This document shows, piece after piece, positions 9,037-16,720 of a DNA stretch of 64,000 nt. The stretch lies in assembly GCF_002532075.1 (NCBI RefSeq), contig NZ_LYXE01000050.1, forward strand, positions 1 to 64,000. The letters are read 5' to 3'. The position numbers and the translations under genes were made by a program. The stretch is from Candidatus Chloroploca asiatica (GTDB taxonomy: Bacteria > Chloroflexota > Chloroflexia > Chloroflexales > Chloroflexaceae). Numbering within the stretch: position 1 is the stretch's first letter; each line of letters begins with the position of its first letter. The notes under the pieces were generated by a model. That model worked only from the letters and a program-made list of their open reading frames with translations, searched no databases and was not told the DNA's origin.

Positions 9037-9441
9037 TTACGCTTCCCCATTGGTTGCCCGAAAAGCCGCCAGAGCAGCAGTCCGGTCGGGGCGCAAGTTG
9101 GTTGCCCCACGGACATAGACATGAACGACTTCCTCGGCACTGCGGGTGGTATTCCAGTGGATCAGCACCCGAATACAGTGGGGCAGACCGCCAGGCACCT
9201 TCATCTCGTGGCCGCAGAGCAGGGCGGTATTGGTCCAACCAATGGCGCGGGCTGCGACAGCGGGATATTCGGCATCAAGATCGGGCGTAGTCGAAAAGAT
9301 CGCACTCGCAATATCCTCGGGCTCCATCCGATTCGCCTCAATAATCATCTCCAGCAACTCGCGGGTCGCCTCAAGGATGGCCTCGCGGGTATTTGCCTCA
9401 CATGTCGTCGCGCCACGGATCCCTCGACACCTGACCGTCAT
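9037..9441 (-). CDS. aroH: Chorismate mutase, AroH type
   Basis: This 134-residue AroH-class trimeric chorismate mutase converts chorismate to prephenate for Phe/Tyr synthesis. Recognisable blocks are RCRGIRGATTCEANTRE at the N-terminus, IFSTTPDLDAEYPAVAAR in the middle and CIRVLIHWNTTR with HVYVRGATNLRPD at the end. Together they supply the arginine-rich active site. It is the first gene of a two-gene operon with aroF, which places the entry enzyme of the pathway and the branch-point enzyme together. A conspicuous hairpin occupies its leader. Confidence 0.93.
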   Translation of the reverse strand: MTVRCRGIRGATTCEANTREAILEATRELLEMIIEANRMEPEDIASAIFSTTPDLDAEYPAVAARAIGWTNTALLCGHEMKVPGGLPHCIRVLIHWNTTRSAEEVVHVYVRGATNLRPDRTAALAAFRATNGEA

Positions 9442-9473
9442 TTAGAGCCTCCCTGACTGGGGCAAACAGACAG

Positions 9474-9506
9474 AGAGGGCGTGAAGCCTGGTGCTTCACG
9501 CCCTCT
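9474..9506. promoter_or_regulatory. Leader hairpin upstream of aroH (attenuator or upstream terminator)
   Basis: Perfect 14-base arms (AGAGGGCGTGAAGC and its complement) with a 5-base loop end 33 bases before the aroH start and 176 bases after the Uma2 stop. On the transcribed strand only a weak U-rich run follows. It may be the terminator of the Uma2 gene or an attenuation element of the aromatic operon. No leader peptide was found. Confidence 0.55.
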
Positions 9507-9681
9507 TGATGAGTTGTCTGTTGACCGAGGTTTCTAGACAATGCGAAGCGACCAGCCCGTATGTGGGTGGGTAAAATAGGAAGCAAAAAAGAAGTTGTTG
9601 TGATGAACTTTCACGCGCCAGACTTCCTTTGCAAACCTTTGCTCGCAGTGGTGGGGAATATATCACAGGTGCAGGGATCTG

Positions 9682-10299
9682 TCAACTGGGTTGTCCTGCT
9701 GGGGTGCGGAGCAGACCAATATTCGGCACAAGCGGTACTTGTTCGTATATTTCGGCAAGCGGTATATGGGCATCTAATGCCTTCAGCGGCAACGATGCTT
9801 CCATACCGACAAAATCTGACAAAACCCATTCACTCGTATCTTGGCGGATAAAGCGTTCGATATGATATGTACGTTGTGAAACGAGAATATATTCTTGTAG
9901 GGTTTCAATCGTACGATAGTGTTGGAACTTTTCGCCGCGGTCATAACTTTCGGTTGAAGGCGAGAGGATTTCAATAATAACCGTCGGGTTAAGCAACGTG
10001 TCACGTTTTTCAGGATGAACAAATTGGGCTTGGCCGCACACAATAGTGAAATCAGGATATGTGTTTAAGCCAGTGTGAGTTACTTTGACCCGCATATCAC
10101 TTGGATAGGCGCGGCAATTGCTTCCGCGTACAAGAGCACGAAGGATAGCAGCAAGATTCATCGCAATTAAATTATGTTCTTCACTTGCGCCGGCCATGGC
10201 ATAAACGCGACCACCATAATATTCATGTTTTGTTGTGCTTACTCGTTCATGCTGAAGATAGGCTTCTTCAGTGACATATATATTGGGCTGAGCAGTCAT
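9682..10299 (-). CDS. Uma2 family (DUF820) endonuclease-fold protein
   Basis: A 205-residue member of the Uma2/DUF820 family of PD-(D/E)XK-fold proteins, which are very abundant in Cyanobacteria and Chloroflexota and usually have no known substrate. Visible motifs are the N-terminal TEEAYLQHERVSTTKHEYYGGRVYAMAG, the SDMRVKV strand, the catalytic Asp in YPDFTIVCG and VIIEILSPSTESYDRGEK with the catalytic Glu and Lys. The start MTAQPN at 10299 is preferred over 10320 because the seven extra residues are unconserved. A related remnant lies 620 bp away, so Uma2 genes have multiplied or recombined here. Confidence 0.85.
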   Translation of the reverse strand: MTAQPNIYVTEEAYLQHERVSTTKHEYYGGRVYAMAGASEEHNLIAMNLAAILRALVRGSNCRAYPSDMRVKVTHTGLNTYPDFTIVCGQAQFVHPEKRDTLLNPTVIIEILSPSTESYDRGEKFQHYRTIETLQEYILVSQRTYHIERFIRQDTSEWVLSDFVGMEASLPLKALDAHIPLAEIYEQVPLVPNIGLLRTPAGQPS

Positions 10300-10677
10300 A
10301 AAGCCCCCTTGTATGTGCAATTTCTATGCGTATTTTAGCAGGTAGAGGAAGTAGATGCAAGTACAAATGTACGCATGCAGGATGCATCTTTTGCTGCGCC
10401 CCTGTTATCCCCTGGATGCACCCGGAGGGAGCGATGCCCTCCAACGCATGCATCTCTGGCGACCCGCTGCACGGCGACGTTTGCCGCATGCACGCTGGGC
10501 TGCATGAACGACGTTGCCCTCATAGGCTCGCCGCTGGGTGCCGTCGCGTGGCGGTGGCGGAACGGATGACCGAACCCGGTCAGCGACGCCATATGCGCAG
10601 GGGATGATGAGCGCAGGCGGGTGGAGGTGGCAAAAGCGCCGCGTAGAATGGGTACGGCAACGGCATGCATCAGGGCG
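10300..10677. other. Spacer without recognised gene
   Basis: This spacer is rich in ATGCAT/GATGCATC words and short imperfect palindromes. Open frames across it have no recognisable domain. It joins the dispersed element that begins at 10678. Confidence 0.5.
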
Positions 10678-10862
10678 ATTGCATCTTCTTCCGTGCATGC
10701 ACCCCACCAGGGCACCCGCAAGGGGTGCCCGTACACCCGGTCCGGCCCCGCCGGGTTGCGCCAGGGCCGCGCACACCACCACGACGGCCCGGACGACCCG
10801 TAGGGGCACCCCTTGCGGGTGCCCTGATAGAGCGTATTTTTATCCGATTTCGTATGATGCAA
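10678..10862 (-). repeat. Dispersed palindromic GGGCACC element, copy 2, with ATTGCATC ends
   Basis: The element starts with ATTGCATCTTC and ends with ATGATGCAAG. Inside are two oppositely oriented cores (GGGCACCCGCAAGGGGTGCC at about 10714 and GGGCACCCCTTGCGGGTGCC at about 10804) around a variable GC-rich middle. The outer flank, GCCCTGATAGAGCG then TATCCG and CGTATGATGCAA, matches the 28.0-kb copy in reverse complement. Short inverted termini suggest a non-autonomous mobile repeat. Confidence 0.6.
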
Positions 10863-10888
10863 GCGCCCTAGCAACGGCATCGGTACTG

Positions 10889-10918
10889 TTTGCATATGCC
10901 GAACAACCCTACTATAAT
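10889..10918 (+). promoter_or_regulatory. Candidate sigma-70 promoter
   Basis: TTGCAT (10889-10894) and TATAAT (10913-10918) are separated by 18 bases. The promoter lies about 150 bases before the aldo/keto reductase start and immediately upstream of the Uma2 remnant. It may once have served the lost Uma2 gene and now serve the reductase. Confidence 0.5.
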
Positions 10919-11011
10919 GTTCTTGCTTCCTTGCATGGACAACTTCGGCGCAAGCCATGTCGCGTCTACCCAAGCGATATGCGGGTAAAAGTCCTGCGGA
11001 GATGTAGATGA
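10916..11011 (+). pseudogene. Uma2-family gene remnant
   Basis: The plus-strand translation reads NVLASLHGQLRRKPCRVYP then SDMRVKV. This parallels the NLAAILRALVRGSNCRAYP-SDMRVKV region of the intact Uma2 gene at 9.7-10.3 kb. The frame then degenerates and stops. Only about 30 codons survive, without the catalytic part. It is a clear fossil, but it is too divergent to be a recent duplicate of its neighbour. Confidence 0.7.
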
Positions 11012-11076
11012 TCTTCCCCTTGATCCTCCAGCAGAGTACTTCTATCAAATCCGCAGTTTGTTGTGAGGCACGTGCG

Positions 11077-12060
11077 ATGCAACTCCGTAACCTTGGTGCG
11101 TCTGGGTTAGCTGTGACGCCATTGGGTCTTGGTCTCGCCGCGCTCGGGCGCCCCGGCTATCTTAATCTGGGCCATGCCGAGGATCTTGCGGCGAATTATG
11201 ATGTGGCGGTGATGCGGCAGCGGGCCTATGCGGTGCTCGATGCGGCCTGGGCCGCGGGGGTGCGTTATTTCGATGCGGCCCGTTCGTATGGGCGCGCTGA
11301 GGAGTTTCTCGGTGGCTGGTTGCACGAGCGCCAGTTTGATCCGGCAGCGGTGACGGTTGGCTCGAAGTGGGGCTATACCTATACCGCCGGTTGGCAGGTT
11401 GTGGCCGAGGCCCACGAGGTGAAGGCGCATGAGCTTGATGTTTTTGAGCGCCAATTGATCGAGAGTCAGGTTCTGCTCACGCCCTACTTCAATCTTTATC
11501 AGATCCATTCGGCAACCCTCGAAAGTGGCGTGCTCGATAACCTTCCGGTGCTCACTGCCCTGGCTCGGCTCAAAGCTCAGGGGGTGGCAATCGGGCTGTC
11601 GGTGAGTGGGCCGCGTCAGGCCGAGGTGATCCGTCGGGCGCTGGCGGTGATGATCGATGGGGTGCGCCTCTTTGATTGTGTCCAGGCGACCTGGAATCTG
11701 CTCGAGACTTCGGCCGGGCCGGCGCTCGCCGAGGCGCACGCCGCCGGGGTGGGCGTGATTGTCAAAGAGGCACTCGCCAATGGGCGGCTCACGGATCGCA
11801 ATGCCGATCCTGCGCTTGCTGCGCTCGATCGGGTCTGTGCCGAGCGTAGCGCGACCCGTGATGCGCTGGCGCTCGCCGTCGCCATGGCGCAGCCCTGGGC
11901 GGATGTGGTGCTCAGTGGGGCCGCTTCGGTGGCCCATCTGCAGGCAAATCTGCGGGCAGGTGAAGTGGCCGATGCGGAGACTGCCGCCTCCGCCCTGGCC
12001 GCCCTGGTCGAGTCGCCCGCAGCGTATTGGGCGACTCGTGCCAGGTTGGCCTGGAATTAG
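11077..12060 (+). CDS. Aldo/keto reductase
   Basis: This 327-residue NAD(P)H-dependent oxidoreductase has the AKR TIM-barrel fold. The catalytic tetrad can be followed: Asp and Tyr in YFDAARSYGRAEEFLGGWL, Lys in TVGSKWGYTY and His in YQIHSATLES. The N-terminus MQLRNLGASGLAVTPLGLGLAALGR is typical of the D-threo-aldose dehydrogenase-like AKR group. The longer open frame begins at 11008, but the ATG at 11077, with GTGAGG nine bases upstream, restores the family N-terminus. It is a single gene, and its stop overlaps the convergent cytochrome c gene by 4 bp. The substrate is not predictable. Confidence 0.88.
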   Translation: MQLRNLGASGLAVTPLGLGLAALGRPGYLNLGHAEDLAANYDVAVMRQRAYAVLDAAWAAGVRYFDAARSYGRAEEFLGGWLHERQFDPAAVTVGSKWGYTYTAGWQVVAEAHEVKAHELDVFERQLIESQVLLTPYFNLYQIHSATLESGVLDNLPVLTALARLKAQGVAIGLSVSGPRQAEVIRRALAVMIDGVRLFDCVQATWNLLETSAGPALAEAHAAGVGVIVKEALANGRLTDRNADPALAALDRVCAERSATRDALALAVAMAQPWADVVLSGAASVAHLQANLRAGEVADAETAASALAALVESPAAYWATRARLAWN

Positions 12061-13580
12061 TTGCTCCCTTGCCAGACCGGTTTGCCATCAGGGGTGCGCA
12101 GGTCGAGCCGTTCACCCGTGGTCAGGTTTTCGATCCAGTTGAGTTCCATGTGGCCTTCGCCTTCAAAGCCCTCAAGCGCAATGCGATCACCAGGCCGCAA
12201 CGCAATGGCGTTGGGTTCCCACCACCAGGGTGGCCCGAGCATTGCTTCGAGGTTGCTCCGGCTGGCCTCGTCGTAGAAGGTCAGGGCGTTGCTTTCGACG
12301 CTGACGACAGTACCGCGATAGGTGGTGCTCGGCGCACTCTGCTGTGGCGTTTGCCCATTCTGGCCCTGTTGTCCCTGGCCTGATTGGGTCTCGCCACGTG
12401 CCCAGGCGGGGCCGCGGCCCTGCCCCTGCCCCTGGCCTCTGGGCTGGATGGGATTCGCGGGGTCAGGCGTTGCTTGCAACCACGGAGGCCCGCCGCCACC
12501 CTGTTGCGTGCCGCGTGGATTGGCGACGACGGGGGCGTTCTCCTCCAACGAACGAATATAGCTCACGAGTGCGGCAATCTCGACCGAGGTGAGCCGCTCG
12601 CCAAACGCGGGCATGGCCGAATTGGGGCGGTGCCCGCCTTCGGTGATCGCCTGCGTGATCGCCGCATCGTCCTGACGACTGAGGAATTGCTGGCTGTTGA
12701 TCGCCGGGCCAAGGCCGCCTGTCCCATTGTCACCGTGACAACTGGTACAAGTTGAGACAAAGAGCCGCTCGCCGAGCGCGAGGATCGCCTCGGGATCGTC
12801 GAGATCGATCATTTGCGGGGCGGGCATCTCGAGCGCAATGCCTTGGGCTTCGAGTTGATCCCAGTGCTGTAGGAAGGCAACCAGCGCGTCCAGTTCGCTC
12901 GCTTCGAGCAGGGTGCCCCACGCGGCCATCATTGTGCCCGGCACGCCCTCGACAATGGTCTGGGTGAGACTCGCCGCATCTTGCGCCCGCACTTCGGGTG
13001 TGTTCAGGGGCACGCCGAGCGTTGAACCTTCGCCGTTGGCCCCGTGGCAGGTCACACAGGTATTGGCATAGAGCTGAAACCCCTCTGACCAGAGCTGGCC
13101 TTCGGGGCCGAGGGCGCTGATCTGGGCGAGTTGGGCCTCGGTGACATCGGGAACCGCCAGGGTTGCCGGGATCATGCCTCGTTGCGCCGCCAGTTCGCGA
13201 ATCTGACCCCAATCGGCATACCGGATCTGGGCCACGAGCTGATCAATCTGATAATCGGTCAGAATCCCGCCCTCGTCCTGGTGCCAGGCGGCCATGGGTG
13301 TATTGTAAAGCCCACGGGCAATAATCTTGAAGAGCGCATCGTACTCCATCGTACGCAACGCCTCGCTATCGAGCGGCGGGATCGAGCCAAGCCCTTCGCC
13401 TGAGGCGCCGTGACAGACAGCGCAGTTTTCGACATAGATCACCGCCGCGTCACTCACCGCCTGTTGCCGCAAGGTTGCCTGGGCGTCAGACAAACGCCCC
13501 GCTTCACGCGACGAATAGACCCCGAGGCCGACTACCAGGACCAATAAAGCAACAAAACCTATAATCAAATAGCGTTGCAT
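12057..13580 (-). CDS. Triheme cytochrome c of the bc complex operon
   Basis: This 507-residue membrane-anchored protein has three class-I cytochrome c domains, with haem motifs CAVCH (near residue 53), CVTCH (near 174) and CTSCH (near 277). An N-terminal hydrophobic anchor (YLIIGFVALLVLVVGLGVYS) precedes them. After the haem domains come a Gly/Gln-rich linker and a C-terminal 85-residue beta domain (YRGTVVSVESNALTFYDE and following) of unknown role. It is third in a Rieske/cytochrome b operon, so it probably carries electrons from the bc complex to a terminal oxidase or reaction-centre donor. Three haem domains in one chain differ from the single haem of classical cytochrome c1. Confidence 0.88.
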   Translation of the reverse strand: MQRYLIIGFVALLVLVVGLGVYSSREAGRLSDAQATLRQQAVSDAAVIYVENCAVCHGASGEGLGSIPPLDSEALRTMEYDALFKIIARGLYNTPMAAWHQDEGGILTDYQIDQLVAQIRYADWGQIRELAAQRGMIPATLAVPDVTEAQLAQISALGPEGQLWSEGFQLYANTCVTCHGANGEGSTLGVPLNTPEVRAQDAASLTQTIVEGVPGTMMAAWGTLLEASELDALVAFLQHWDQLEAQGIALEMPAPQMIDLDDPEAILALGERLFVSTCTSCHGDNGTGGLGPAINSQQFLSRQDDAAITQAITEGGHRPNSAMPAFGERLTSVEIAALVSYIRSLEENAPVVANPRGTQQGGGGPPWLQATPDPANPIQPRGQGQGQGRGPAWARGETQSGQGQQGQNGQTPQQSAPSTTYRGTVVSVESNALTFYDEASRSNLEAMLGPPWWWEPNAIALRPGDRIALEGFEGEGHMELNWIENLTTGERLDLRTPDGKPVWQGSN

Positions 13581-13610
13581 ATGCTTCTTTCTTTTTGCTG
13601 AGCGTATAAC

Positions 13611-13631
13611 CCTTTGCGCCTTTGCGTCAAA
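13611..13631 (+). repeat. CCTTTGCG tandem-octamer motif, copy 5
   Basis: CCTTTGCG-CCTTTGCG-TCAAA sits in the 63-bp gap between the Rieske and cytochrome c genes, inside a likely operon. Confidence 0.7.
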
Positions 13632-13643
13632 TCAACTGAAGAC

Positions 13644-14159
13644 CTACGCTCCAGCCGGATAGACAACCTGTGTCGCATCAAACGCATCACGCTGGCGTGG
13701 CTCGGCGGTGTCAACGATGACAGTGCCATCGGTGATCGTGATTGCAAAAGTGTCAAGTGCTCGTGGCGCCGGCGGATTCTCTACATCGCCCTCCTGGTCA
13801 AAATAGGAACCATGGCACGGGCAGGCAAACCGGTTCTCGGCAGCTTGCCAACTGACGGCGCAGCCGAGGTGGGTACAGCGGCGATAGACAGCCAAAAAGC
13901 CGCCGTCGGCCAGGCGCACGAGGAAAAAGCGTCCATCGGGAAATTCGGTGACTGAACCAGGCGGGAAACTCTCGACCAGACCGGCTTGCACGACGCCCCC
14001 AAATTCACCGTCAACGCGACGTGGCCCCAAAAACTGCACGGTCATCACCCCGGTCTGCAAGAGGCCGACCAGACCGAGGGCGCCCAGGCCAAGACTCAGG
14101 AAATTGCGTCGACTCATCGTTGTCTCGGGTGCAGAAGGCACAGGTGGTGGTGTCATCAT
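13644..14159 (-). CDS. Rieske iron-sulfur protein
   Basis: This 171-residue Rieske subunit of a cytochrome bc/b6f-type complex carries electrons from quinol at the Qo site to cytochrome c. It has an SRRNFLSLGLGALGLVGLL segment near residue 15 that acts as membrane anchor and resembles a Tat-type signal. The [2Fe-2S] ligands are in CTHLGC and CPCHGSYF (about residues 93-118). The gene starts six bases after the cytochrome b stop, indicating tight co-translation. The cluster-binding boxes are complete and there is no sign of damage. Confidence 0.93.
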   Translation of the reverse strand: MMTPPPVPSAPETTMSRRNFLSLGLGALGLVGLLQTGVMTVQFLGPRRVDGEFGGVVQAGLVESFPPGSVTEFPDGRFFLVRLADGGFLAVYRRCTHLGCAVSWQAAENRFACPCHGSYFDQEGDVENPPAPRALDTFAITITDGTVIVDTAEPRQRDAFDATQVVYPAGA

Positions 14160-14165
14160 TGTTCC

Positions 14166-15503
14166 TTACCAGGGCCAGACGAGGGCCATATTGGGGCCGC
14201 GAAAGAAGATGCCAATCAGCGTCAGCACCACAAGGGCGTTCATCGTAAAGCTAAAGAGGCCAACCAGGGCTTCGTTGTGGCGGGTGCGCAGAGCAAGCCG
14301 GATCAGCCAGTAGATGCCGGCGAGACCAGCGAGGGTCAGGCCGAGTGGGATCAAGCCATTGGAGACAAGGGTGGGGAGACCGGGCAAAAGCGCAGGCAGA
14401 TCAAGCCACCATTCATCAATCACCACGAGCAGCGGCGTGAGGAGCAGACTAAGTGCGACGCCGAGCCAAGCGGCCTTGCGGCCACGCGCCGAGCGCCCGC
14501 CGATCCCGATGGCGCTATCGTCGCGATCCCAGAAGGGCACTGCGGCAAGCCCGAGCAACCCGATGGCCGACAAGGTGAGCGCTGCCAGGGGATGCATATG
14601 CAGCAACAACTCTTGCACCCCAAGGAAATACCAGGCCGCCTTGGCCGGATTCGGCGGATGCGCCGGATTTGCCATTGCCTCCAGTGGTGCCGGGACAAGC
14701 ATCGCAAAGAGCATCACTGCGGTGAGGGTGACCAGTGCGATGCCGAGCTCGATGCCAACGAGATGCGGGATCGTGGTCAACTTCTCGATGGGGCCGGTCT
14801 GGTCGGGTAGCGCTACCCCGCCATCTTTGCGCACCCGCCAGAAATGGTACGAGAGCGCCAGCATCAAAACGACCGGCAAGACAGCAACGTGCAGCGCGTA
14901 AAAATTCCGCAGCGCCGCCTGCCCAACCTCGCGCCCACCGAGCAGAAAATTGGCGACCAGCACCCCGACCACCGGGACATAATCAAGCAAGCCCGTGCCC
15001 ACCGTGATCGCCCAGAACGCCAGTTGATCCCACGGCAGCAGATAGCCGGTAAAATTGAACGCGAGCACGATCAGCAGCAGGAAGAGCCCGAAGATCCAGT
15101 TGCCTCGGCGATCACGGAAAAAGCCGCCGGTCAGGAAGACCCGGACAAGATGGAGCAGCACCGTAATCACGAGCAGATTGGCCGACCAGTGATGAACATT
15201 GCGCAACAACGCCCCAAAAGGCACCACCGTCTCAAGTGTCTGGATCGAGGCATAGGCTCGCTCGACACTCGCATCATAGCGAAACATCAGCAGTACCCCG
15301 GTGATTACCAGGATCACCGTCAGCAACGCCGAAATCCCACCGAGCCCCCAGGTATGCGTGAAACGCAATGCTGGTGCGGGGACACGGGTGGGATGCAGGT
15401 GCAAAATCAGATTGTTGGCGACCGCACGCATCCGGCTGCGATCATCGACAGGTGGACGAGCACGAAACCGCAGACGGTCAAATGCATTGCTCAACCATGA
15501 CAT
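14166..15503 (-). CDS. Cytochrome b (full-length, bc complex)
   Basis: This 445-residue integral membrane protein binds the two b haems and forms the quinone sites. Helices B and D supply His ligands in LLRNVHHWSANLLVITVLLH and NFYALHVAVLPVVLM-LSYHFWR. The turn motif GYLLPWDQLAFW is intact. The C-terminal subunit-IV-like half is fused and reads PAKAAWYFLGVQELLLH where most cytochromes b have PEWY, so the usual Glu of that motif is missing. It is the first gene of the b-Rieske-c operon. The N-terminus (HLHPTRVPAPALRFTHTWGLGG) is of the type seen in Gram-positive and Chloroflexota enzymes. Confidence 0.93.
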   Translation of the reverse strand: MSWLSNAFDRLRFRARPPVDDRSRMRAVANNLILHLHPTRVPAPALRFTHTWGLGGISALLTVILVITGVLLMFRYDASVERAYASIQTLETVVPFGALLRNVHHWSANLLVITVLLHLVRVFLTGGFFRDRRGNWIFGLFLLLIVLAFNFTGYLLPWDQLAFWAITVGTGLLDYVPVVGVLVANFLLGGREVGQAALRNFYALHVAVLPVVLMLALSYHFWRVRKDGGVALPDQTGPIEKLTTIPHLVGIELGIALVTLTAVMLFAMLVPAPLEAMANPAHPPNPAKAAWYFLGVQELLLHMHPLAALTLSAIGLLGLAAVPFWDRDDSAIGIGGRSARGRKAAWLGVALSLLLTPLLVVIDEWWLDLPALLPGLPTLVSNGLIPLGLTLAGLAGIYWLIRLALRTRHNEALVGLFSFTMNALVVLTLIGIFFRGPNMALVWPW

Positions 15504-15618
15504 ACGCTACTCTCCCACTATCGTTCCAGGTGACATCGTTCTGTGTCTGGATCTACGATAGCAAGAGAGTATGGAGGAGTTGTGGAGAAATGGTAGAAGA
15601 GTTCGCGAGATGCCGACG

Positions 15619-16365
15619 CTATACCATCGGGTAAAAGACATAGCCATACGAGGATGCATACCGCCGATAGAGTTCGATCTCGGCCTGTTCAAGATCGAGG
15701 ATGCGCTGAGCCTCGGCGTTGTCGTGGTATTGCGTGCGGAGTAGGGCAATCCGTGCGGCCATCGGGCGGTAGTAGTTCGTCCACCACGCTTCTTCGGGGA
15801 GCACGAAATGGCCCAGCGACCGGTAGCCTGCCGCTTCGAGACGGCTCACGTTTGCTTCGATCGTTGCCATGCCCGGATAGGCCTCTTGCCAGAATTGTTG
15901 CGCTTCAGTGGGCGGATCAGGCTGCAACCACGCGAGCTCGCTGACGACGATGTATCCACCTGGTTTGAGGTGCCGTCGCCAGGCCGTAAGGCCCTCGGTG
16001 AAACCCATGATATAGATCGCGCCTTCAGACCAGATCAGGTCAAACGGCTCCTCAAAGGGCAGATCAAACATCGAGGCTTGCACCGGCGTGATCTGTTCGT
16101 CCACCCCCGCTATGGCGGCGCGGCAGGCCAGTTCATCGAGGAATGGCTGATAGGTGTCAACCGCAGTGATGTGCGCCTGGCTGGCCTTGGCAAGAGCCAA
16201 CGTCTGTGCCCCCGGGCCACACCCAACATCAAGGATGCGTGCGTTTGTGGGGAGATCCGGCAGCATCGCGAGCGCTTGCAGGGTCGCTGCATCGCTGCCC
16301 GGTGCTTCGCGGGGCAGATCGCGGTGAATCTTCCAGAAGACGTCGTGTTCAAGGGGATTGGTCAT
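15619..16365 (-). CDS. SAM-dependent methyltransferase
   Basis: A 248-residue class I methyltransferase with motif I ARILDVGCGPGAQTLALAK (near residues 38-56), motif II ITAVDTYQPFLDEL and motif IV FDLIWSEGAIYIMGF. The Trp/Tyr-rich C-terminal helix region (YYRPMAARIALLRTQYHDN) is typical of ubiE-like or small-molecule methyltransferases. It has AAAGGA seven bases before the ATG. It stands alone between the bc operon and a repeat-rich spacer. The substrate is unknown. Confidence 0.85.
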   Translation of the reverse strand: MTNPLEHDVFWKIHRDLPREAPGSDAATLQALAMLPDLPTNARILDVGCGPGAQTLALAKASQAHITAVDTYQPFLDELACRAAIAGVDEQITPVQASMFDLPFEEPFDLIWSEGAIYIMGFTEGLTAWRRHLKPGGYIVVSELAWLQPDPPTEAQQFWQEAYPGMATIEANVSRLEAAGYRSLGHFVLPEEAWWTNYYRPMAARIALLRTQYHDNAEAQRILDLEQAEIELYRRYASSYGYVFYPMV

Positions 16366-16390
16366 TGGTTGTTCCTTTGCTCGTATTACT

Positions 16391-16410
16391 CTTTGCGCCT
16401 TTGCGTCAAA
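16391..16410 (+). repeat. CCTTTGCG tandem-octamer motif, copy 6
   Basis: CTTTGCGCCTTTGCGTCAAA lies 25 bp upstream of the methyltransferase start, followed by ATCATC as at 20.4 kb. Confidence 0.7.
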
Positions 16411-16436
16411 TCATCAGCCCTGCATGCACCCCACCA

Positions 16437-16638
16437 GGGCACCCCTTGCGGGTGCCCCACCAGGGACGGGGGCCGGGCCCGGTGTAGGGGCACCCGCAAG
16501 GGGTGCCCCACCAGGGACGGGGGCCGGATCCGGTGTAGGGGCACCCCTTGCGGGTGCCCCACCAGGGACGGGGGCCGGGCCCGGTGTAGGGGCACCCCTT
16601 GCGGGTGCCCCACCAGGGCACCCGCAAGGGGTGCCCCT
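16437..16638. repeat. 51-bp tandem array of palindromic GGGCACC cores
   Basis: About four units with a 51-bp period start near 16437, 16487, 16538 and 16589. Each has a 23-bp near-palindrome (arms GGGGCACCC/GGGTGCCCC around CTTGC or GCAAG), then ACCAGGGACGGGGGCC and a GGGCCCGGTGTA or GGATCCGGTGTA tail. The unit at 16487 has its asymmetric centre inverted relative to the others. The array ends with one more inverted core at about 16616-16638. No protein or CRISPR-like spacer is present. Confidence 0.85.
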
Positions 16639-16720
16639 ACTCGTCTGCGAACGATGTAAGATCTAGTGTAAGATGATGGTTACGCTGCTATTTGATTGAA
16701 TCAGTTAAGGATAACACGCT

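Noticed and set aside
11107-11937. Minus-strand open frame of 276 codons
   Set aside because: It is the antisense shadow of the aldo/keto reductase and has His/Arg-rich composition without motifs.
16386-16666. CRISPR array or glycine/proline-repeat proteins in the 16.4-kb repeats
   Set aside because: The 51-bp units have no unique spacers, the core is an inverted palindrome and the in-frame readings are only translations of the tandem DNA.
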